Shown here: piece after piece, positions 60,780-64,000 of the stretch | Layout of the letters: each line of letters begins with the position of its first letter | Numbering within the stretch: the first letter of the stretch is position 1 | Notes under the pieces: model-generated | What the model was told of the DNA's origin: nothing | The model's input: the letters and a program-made list of their open reading frames with translations, nothing else | Databases searched by the model: none | Program-made: the position numbers and the translations under genes | NCBI GenBank assembly: GCA_035578155.1 | Contig: JAPWDM010000001.1 | Span: 11,383,543-11,447,542 of the forward strand | Direction: 5' to 3' | Length of the DNA: 64,000 nucleotides | Source of the DNA: Brachynemurus nebulosus | Taxonomy: Eukaryota > Arthropoda > Insecta > Neuroptera > Myrmeleontidae

Positions 60780-62192
60780 TAGGGATGTAACAAATATTTG
60801 CATTCGCATTCGTATCCGCATTCGCAAAAAGTGCGAATATTTTGTAAATCTTTTTCGAAAATAAAATGGATAAATGACGAAAAATTTTTGTTACCTAATT
60901 TTACTATTTTTGTCTTTTTTTTTTTTTTTTTTTAAATAATATAACGTTGTCCGAAATTATTGCGTGTGGCTGAAATCTGTCGTTATTTCTAGCGTTAATA
61001 TCGCTAAAAATAGTTGGAACACGGCATTTCATATTACATCACCAAATATTATTCCAAATAATCGTAGAATTGATTCCAGGATGTACATTTTTCTATTGCT
61101 TAAGAAGTTGTCAGTATTTTATTTGAATTACATGGTTGACCAGGTGGTTAAAAAAAGACATCTTTTGTTGGACGCTTTAATGCTTTTTCAACTTACGATG
61201 AAAATGATTCCAAGCTACAGAAATTCTATTTAAAGTTAAAGAATAGCTTTTAAATATATTGAAACGCTTGAGAAAGTGTAGATACTTATTAGAATTACAT
61301 GGTTGACCAAGTGGTCGGGAAAACACTTTTCATATTCAATGTAAATATAATTTAGAAAACTGATTTTTTCTTTTAAGAGTGTTCAAGTATTTATTAGTTA
61401 AAACTGGACATTTAAACGAGCAAATGAATATTGGTGTATGTACAAAAAATATGAACAAAAGTTCGCCATACATTAATAATGTTTCACAGGCACTCGATAA
61501 CTTTTGAAATGAAAAATATAACTGCGTCTCGCATTAAAGAGAGTATTTGATTGTTTGATTATCGGACTGGAGTGGCACTCGAACAACCGGTTCGGTGGCC
61601 AAATTGGTAAGGCGCTTGGTAAAATATCCAGGTAAGAAATCCAGGTTCGAGTCCCAGCCGATCCAGTTTGATAATTTTTCAATCACTATGTGAATTTTAA
61701 TTAGAAAATTGATAACAACCATCATATGCCATCCCATATGTGACGGTGTCGCATAAAATTATTTGAGATTTTTTCGGGCGGCGACTGAAAAAAGGTTGAG
61801 TAAAGGTTGCTGTAAACTATATTTTTGATCAACATTTTTGTGACACCACAAAGTAAGCATGGAATCTCAATTTCAAAACGCAAGACGTATTTTACGTCAA
61901 AAACCTAAATATTAAATAAGTAAGGGATTTACTGAATAACTTCCTAATATTTAATACTGAATGGTATTAATTAAATATAACTTTTACCCGGGCGACAAAA
62001 ACTCTAGCGTTGGCGCTGATTACAATACGCAACCTGACTATTTTCATGCATGTATAAAACAAGTAAAAACGTGCAACTTTATTCTTTTACGCATGCCTAC
62101 AGATTATATTAGTTTAGCATTTGCTTTCGCATTCGAATCACATTCGCATCGCATTCGCGAGAATCAAAAACCTGACATTCGTTACATCTCTA
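60780..62192. mobile_element. hAT-like inverted-repeat element, about 1.4 kb
   Basis: Left end TAGGGATGTAACAAATATTT followed by repeated GCATTCG words; right end reading inward TAGAGATGTAACGAATGTCA, with mirrored CGAATGCGA words. Termini resemble the innermost element at 26216. An 8-bp duplication is not visible. The 89-codon frame at 60964-61233 shows no recognisable transposase motif. TTAGAATTACATGGTTGACC occurs twice (about 61117 and 61290) inside. Confidence 0.6.
61589..61665 (+). tRNA. tRNA-like sequence, probable pseudo-tRNA or SINE head
   Basis: 77 nt with a 7-bp acceptor stem, GGTTCGG / CCGATCC, one mismatch; discriminator A; TGGCCAAATTGG (A box, D stem GCC/GGC); anticodon stem CTTGG/CCAGG with an 8-nt loop (TAAAATAT); GGTTCGAGTCC (B box). 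The T stem keeps only three of five pairs and the anticodon loop is one base too long, so a working tRNA is unlikely. It lies inside the hAT-like element. Confidence 0.45.
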
Positions 62193-63239
62193 CCTAATAC
62201 ATAAATAGGTATACATACGTTCGCAACTTGCTGACTATGTAAACTTTAGAGTTGAACGTAGTAGAACGTAATAGAACGTAGTTGAACAACTTCATGATTG
62301 CATGATTCAATTTAATTTCCTGTCACAAAAAAAAAATACGTCAGGTAACGTAAACCATATGTTTGCTGGGCTTGACTCGCTTGCTGTTACTAACAATACC
62401 ACACAATCATGTACATATATTAGTATGAATATGAGCAGTAGGTACCATCATGCATGTCGAAAATTAAATTTTTGACGGTGAATTCACTATACGGAAACCA
62501 TTTAGTACTTATTTTAAAAATTTAATATACCTTGAAAAAAACTTTTTTTCAAGTAAGAAAAATATGTTCTTCTTTGAATAATTTATTTGTAGGTACTTAT
62601 AACGATATATTGGAACAATACTGTAACGAAATGAAACCAGAAAACTTTGAAAAACAGAGTTAAGACGCGGAGAGTTTCAATCAGTCTGTAACTGGGTACA
62701 TGACAGGTGAAAGCTATAAGGTGATCATAACATAAAAGTATAATGGGTTATTATAGAATCGTAAGTACCGCTAAAGATGAATCGTTCCATAAAACAAGCA
62801 AAATAGGAAGAAACGTGGATAAAGGAGGATGGTCATGAAAGTGTTGATTCCTCTTCCCCTCGCCTAATGGAAGTAAATTTGAATTTTATCCCTGATTATT
62901 TGATGGTGCCATCAAATTCACTAAATTTTTGCATGTCTTAAAAATCAAAACTGGAAACGAATTATAGATATTAAAGTCGTTTTTTTCATTTTTATTGAAA
63001 TTTGGTAGGTAAGACTATTACAAAAAATACCAATGTTTATCGAACCAGTTATATTTCTAAAAGGAATTTTATCATTTTGATAGCAGAAATGAAAAACTAA
63101 CAATTTCAGACAAAGTTGTTGATACACGTGAAAAGAGAGCGGGGGCAAACAATTTTAATTAATATTTTTGAATGGAAAACTAAATTACCGTGTCATGTAT
63201 TTGAAACTTGTTTTCCCCTAATATTTCAGATGTTCTATG
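62193..63239. other. Non-coding stretch
   Basis: Nothing recognised except GAACGTAGTAGAACGTAATA and following, three to four copies of an about 10-bp GAACGTAGTA word at about 62251-62287. The 67-codon frame at 62945-63148 has no motif. Confidence 0.4.
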
Positions 63240-63490
63240 AGATAATGATATTTTTTGGATCCTGCGGATCCAAAACGGGCCTAAAATGAACTACTCAATT
63301 TACCTTTGAAATTTTTCCACTGCTGCAAACTTTAACTGTTCCAAATTGATATTGGCTGCTTTGCATGAGGTCCGGCAGAATCTCAGGTTGCCAAAAACTT
63401 CAAAATTAACTACTCAATCGATCTTGAAAATTTTTTTACTGTTGAGAAACTAAACAATTCCATGCTGTCGCGGGCTTTTTAATATTAGGT
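63240..63490 (-). repeat. Two units of the family H internal repeat
   Basis: On the minus strand AGTAGTTCATTTTAGGCCCG followed by a TTTTGGATCCGCAGGATCC block, and an earlier copy with AGTAGTTAATTTTGAAGTTT and a GGCAACCTGAGATTCTGCCG block, spaced about 115 bp. The order (ATCGNNTNAGTAGTTNATTTT, a G-rich block, then a GATCT-like word) is that of the units at 30960-31170 and 45270-45560. No family H ends are seen. Confidence 0.45.
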
Positions 63491-63621
63491 TGCCCAGAAT
63501 TCTGGAAAAATTTCTTATCAAATACTATTGAATTATAAGAAAAGTTAACATGAGGCCAAAACTGTGTGTCAGGGTATTACAGCCCCATAAAGGGCTTAAA
63601 GTTAACAGCTAGACAGAACTC

Positions 63622-63785
63622 GGGTAGTAAGATTATAGTCATTATGGACTACTGGGTGGTAAGGTCAAATTGATTATGAGTCACTGGGTAGTAAGGGCAT
63701 AGTGATTATGAGCCATTGGGTAGTTAAGTCATAGTGATTATGAATCACTGAGTAGTAAAGTCATAGTGATTAAGGATCACTAAAA
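63622..63785. repeat. 32-bp minisatellite, five units
   Basis: GGGTAGTAAGGTCATAGTGA followed by TTATGAGTCACT repeats at 63622, 63654, 63686, 63718 and 63750. It shares GTAGTAARGTYAYAGTGATT with the 31-bp satellite at 59627-59975, so the two arrays may have a common origin. Confidence 0.88.
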
Positions 63786-64000
63786 TCGCAAAATAAATTT
63801 TGATTCTTTGTAACGTTTGAGTGGTATGGTTTTTTTCATTGCGTGTTGTTTTTGGCTTTTATTTCTAAACATTTAGGTATATATAAATCCCAGATATCAG
63901 CTACTAATCATAACCCCTTCATTTCAGAATGGGCGGGAATGGGACCAAAAATAACTTCCGGCGACATCTCTGTTTTAGAGTCGTTTAACGAGCGAAGCCA
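63786..64000. other. Window end, unassigned
   Basis: CCCCTTCATTTCAG at about 63915-63928 is a splice-acceptor-like site followed by GC-richer sequence (AATGGGCGGGAATGGGACC), but no frame with a recognisable domain can be read before the window ends. Confidence 0.3.

Noticed and set aside
60964..61233. hAT transposase C-terminal fragment
   Set aside because: I compared it with the usual dimerisation-domain pattern in all three frames and could not align key residues; left unassigned.

Overview
The window reads as AT-rich, repeat-dominated nuclear DNA of an insect or close arthropod relative. The signs are a Jockey-type LINE, Penelope-like retroelements, TTAA-, TA-, TTA- and 8-bp-flanked inverted-repeat transposons, long (TA)n tracts and tRNA-headed repeats, with no operons and no dense coding. 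The exact lineage cannot be told from the sequence; a hemipteran is only a guess. I see no bacterial, organellar or viral block and no CRISPR array.

Only one locus looks like a host gene: a CpG-richer segment (about 10.8-11.4 kb) followed by a candidate 5' exon (13163-13942, + strand). That exon has a good splice acceptor, an ATG, a hydrophobic signal-peptide-like stretch and a GTGAGT donor. The remaining exons are not recognisable and may lie beyond the window.

Layout: 0-1.26 kb, 3' end of a Jockey-like LINE with one stop codon. 1.4-9.4 kb, microsatellite, about 160-bp and 146-bp tandem repeats, and two members of a Helentron/HINE-like family (family H) with (TA)n cores. 9.5-10.1 kb, a TTAA element. 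10.8-13.9 kb, the candidate gene start, with a small hAT-like element in its intron. 15.5 kb, a pogo-like 5' remnant. 19.6-21.2 kb, a compound palindrome around a broken Penelope GIY-YIG domain, ending in a hammerhead-like motif. 23.0-23.8 kb, a family H copy. 24.7-27.6 kb, a four-level nest of transposons whose outer arms carry tRNA-like sequences. 27.7-34.4 kb, further MITEs and a TA-flanked element holding a younger palindromic MITE. 37.8-41.2 kb, a SINE with a duplicated B box and more MITEs. 42.8-44.2 kb, a TA-flanked element with a frameshifted PHD-like zinc-finger remnant. 45-52 kb, family H, hAT-like and palindromic elements. 53.1-54.1 kb, a Tigger/pogo-like element. 56.1-59.5 kb, a Penelope-like element broken by a Foldback-like transposon with exact 9-bp target duplication and fourteen 91-bp repeats. 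59.6-64 kb, 31-bp and 32-bp minisatellites and another hAT-like element.

The genes do not work together as a pathway; the window is mainly a stratified record of transposition. Four insertions can be dated relative to their hosts because uninterrupted paralogous or rejoined host sequences are visible in this same window.
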